From: Rickettsia typhi
GTDB taxonomy: Bacteria; Pseudomonadota; Alphaproteobacteria; Rickettsiales; UBA1997
NCBI GenBank assembly: GCA_945861125.1
Contig: CAMASZ010000060.1
Span: 1 to 7,253, forward strand
Direction of reading: 5' to 3'
Length of the DNA: 7,253 nt
The notes beneath the pieces are model-generated. The model made no database searches. It had not been told where the DNA came from and saw only the letters and a program-made list of their open reading frames with translations. Below are positions 6,370 through 7,253 of this stretch, in pieces (positions within the stretch are counted from its first letter, which is position 1; every line of letters begins with the position of its first letter). The translations under genes and the position numbers were made by a program.

Positions 6370-6561
6370 CTATGTATTAGAATTGCTATTATTATTTTGA
6401 TTAATTTCAGAAGAGTCTTTTTTTGCATCATCTTCTTTTAAACCTTTTTTCAAACTTTTTATTCCTTTGCCAATGTCGCCCATAACTTGAGGCAACTTCC
6501 CCGCTCCAAACAATACAAAAACTATAACCAATATAAGCAATAACTCTCCCATTCCAACCAT
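6370..6561 (-). CDS. tatA: Sec-independent protein translocase subunit TatA
   Basis: A 63-residue protein with the TatA layout: a short N-tail with Glu6 ([20 protein letters not shown]), one membrane helix (about 5-20), the FGAGKLPQ hinge (18-25), an amphipathic helix [15 protein letters not shown] (28-42), and an acidic then Asn/Ser-rich tail. TatA forms the pore for folded twin-arginine proteins, working with TatC, which is not in this window. The small size and the simple K/G amphipathic helix favour TatA over TatB. The ATG at 6559-6561 is fixed by a strong ribosome site six bases upstream; Met4 would be too far from it. It lies 24 bases after thyX and 39 before exoD. Confidence 0.93.
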   Translation of the reverse strand: MVGMGELLLILVIVFVLFGAGKLPQVMGDIGKGIKSLKKGLKEDDAKKDSSEINQNNNSNSNT

Positions 6562-6567
6562 AAAAAA

Positions 6568-6573
6568 CCCTCC
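6568..6573 (-). promoter_or_regulatory. Shine-Dalgarno site of tatA
   Basis: The minus strand reads GGAGGG, then six T, then the tatA ATG. It is the only strong ribosome-binding site in the window and settles the tatA start. It lies wholly within the 24-base gap after thyX. Confidence 0.85.
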
Positions 6574-6585
6574 AAAAAAATTAAA

Positions 6586-7253
6586 TTATTTTATTATTTT
6601 CATTAATTCGTCCCATTCTCTTTGAGATAAATCACTTGATTCTTGACTAACTTTTTGACCATTGATCATTTTTTTAATTACTTCAATAGCAGGACCAGAA
6701 AAATTTTTTCCTGATTTATTATTTTTTATAAAAGCATGATAACAATTTGGAACCCATTTCTTAACAATATCTAACATTATTTCAGCATATACTCGTATTT
6801 CATATTGAGCATGGGAATCGGCTCTTAAATTTAAAAAATGTAATAAATTATGAAGATCAATCTTCCAATACCATTGAGTATAGCAATTAAGTGGTAAATT
6901 CATTCTTGCCAATTCACGAGCCAAGCCGTCTTTTTGATTATCGATAATATTGCCATCTACATCTTGATTAATCATTTCTAAGTAATGTTTATATGAATTC
7001 TCACTATCTTTTTTTAGAATTTCTAAAACTTTTTTTTGTTCTTGATGACTTAAAATCTTTGATTCGTCCCGACCTTGATGATTAATTTTTGATTGCGCCG
7101 ATAAATGCTGTGGCGATGGAATATAAAATTCATCTTCCATGATCGAGTATCTGGCTGAATATTCATTGACCGAAGCTGTTCTATGCCTAATCCACTGACG
7201 AGCAATAAAGATTGGTAATTTAATATGAAATTTAATCTCACACATTTCAAACG
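6586..7253 (-). CDS. thyX: FAD-dependent thymidylate synthase ThyX, 5' end outside the window
   Basis: ThyX makes dTMP from dUMP with FAD, NADPH and methylene-tetrahydrofolate. The ThyX motif [13 protein letters not shown] is complete. The dUMP-site helix shows [33 protein letters not shown] and [17 protein letters not shown], all canonical. The visible ATG (7243-7245) is not the start: the frame continues upstream as FE before [10 protein letters not shown], matching the conserved PFE(M) segment that comes some 80 or more residues into ThyX proteins. So roughly the first quarter, including that N-terminal part of the fold, lies beyond position 7253. The 3' end is intact. The gene leads into tatA after 24 bases, giving a thyX-tatA-exoD unit on the minus strand. 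Confidence 0.95.
   Translation of the reverse strand, partial: FEMCEIKFHIKLPIFIARQWIRHRTASVNEYSARYSIMEDEFYIPSPQHLSAQSKINHQGRDESKILSHQEQKKVLEILKKDSENSYKHYLEMINQDVDGNIIDNQKDGLARELARMNLPLNCYTQWYWKIDLHNLLHFLNLRADSHAQYEIRVYAEIMLDIVKKWVPNCYHAFIKNNKSGKNFSGPAIEVIKKMINGQKVSQESSDLSQREWDELMKIIK

Noticed and set aside
6370..6561. TatB instead of TatA
   Set aside because: TatB is longer and has a Glu-Pro hinge; this protein has the FGAGKLP hinge and the short length of TatA.
7050..7250. Second minus-strand frame overlapping the thyX 5' part
   Set aside because: It is an out-of-frame shadow of thyX, whose frame carries the catalytic motif.

Overview
AT-rich bacterial DNA, most likely from an alphaproteobacterium of the order Rickettsiales (inference, not proven). 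The reasons are the low GC, a ThyX with no ThyA in view, a Rickettsia-like short TatA, a YccA-type Bax-inhibitor-1 protein, an ExoD protein, few Shine-Dalgarno sites, and many palindromic repeats in the spacers. Six protein genes can be supported. One of them, thyX, runs off the right edge.

Layout. Positions 1-322 hold a truncated copy of a palindromic repeat and an AT-rich remnant open frame. Positions 323-1813 (minus) encode an ABC-F ATPase with visibly higher GC than its neighbours. Positions 1814-2182 are a divergent spacer with a 32-bp tandem repeat and a solitary end of the palindromic element. Positions 2183-2896 (plus) encode a seven-helix Bax-inhibitor-1/YccA protein, closed by a textbook intrinsic terminator. 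Positions 2897-3398 are a repeat-rich spacer with an almost complete foldback element whose end lies one base from the rho stop codon. Positions 3399-5024 (minus) encode transcription termination factor Rho, with an extra Asn/Ser/Gln-rich N-terminal tail of about 105 residues. Positions 5025-5709 are a long spacer with a second, diverged foldback element. Positions 5710-7253 (minus) carry the compact group thyX-tatA-exoD.

How the parts relate. The genes are mostly housekeeping: translation (ABC-F), membrane ion homeostasis (BI-1), transcription termination (Rho), Tat export, thymidylate synthesis, and an ExoD membrane protein. They do not form one pathway. The unusual content lies between them and at the Rho N-terminus. 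A family of short, transposase-less palindromic elements has ends of the type TATACCA, a shared inner word ACTTCATATTTTTGG and, in two copies, a central hairpin followed by T-tracts that looks like a portable intrinsic terminator. One conserved terminus also spells a perfect extended -10 promoter motif (TGGTATAAT) pointing outward. These elements could therefore supply both terminators and promoters to neighbouring genes. The Rho tail has the composition of a prion-like or phase-separating domain, which would make this Rho worth testing.
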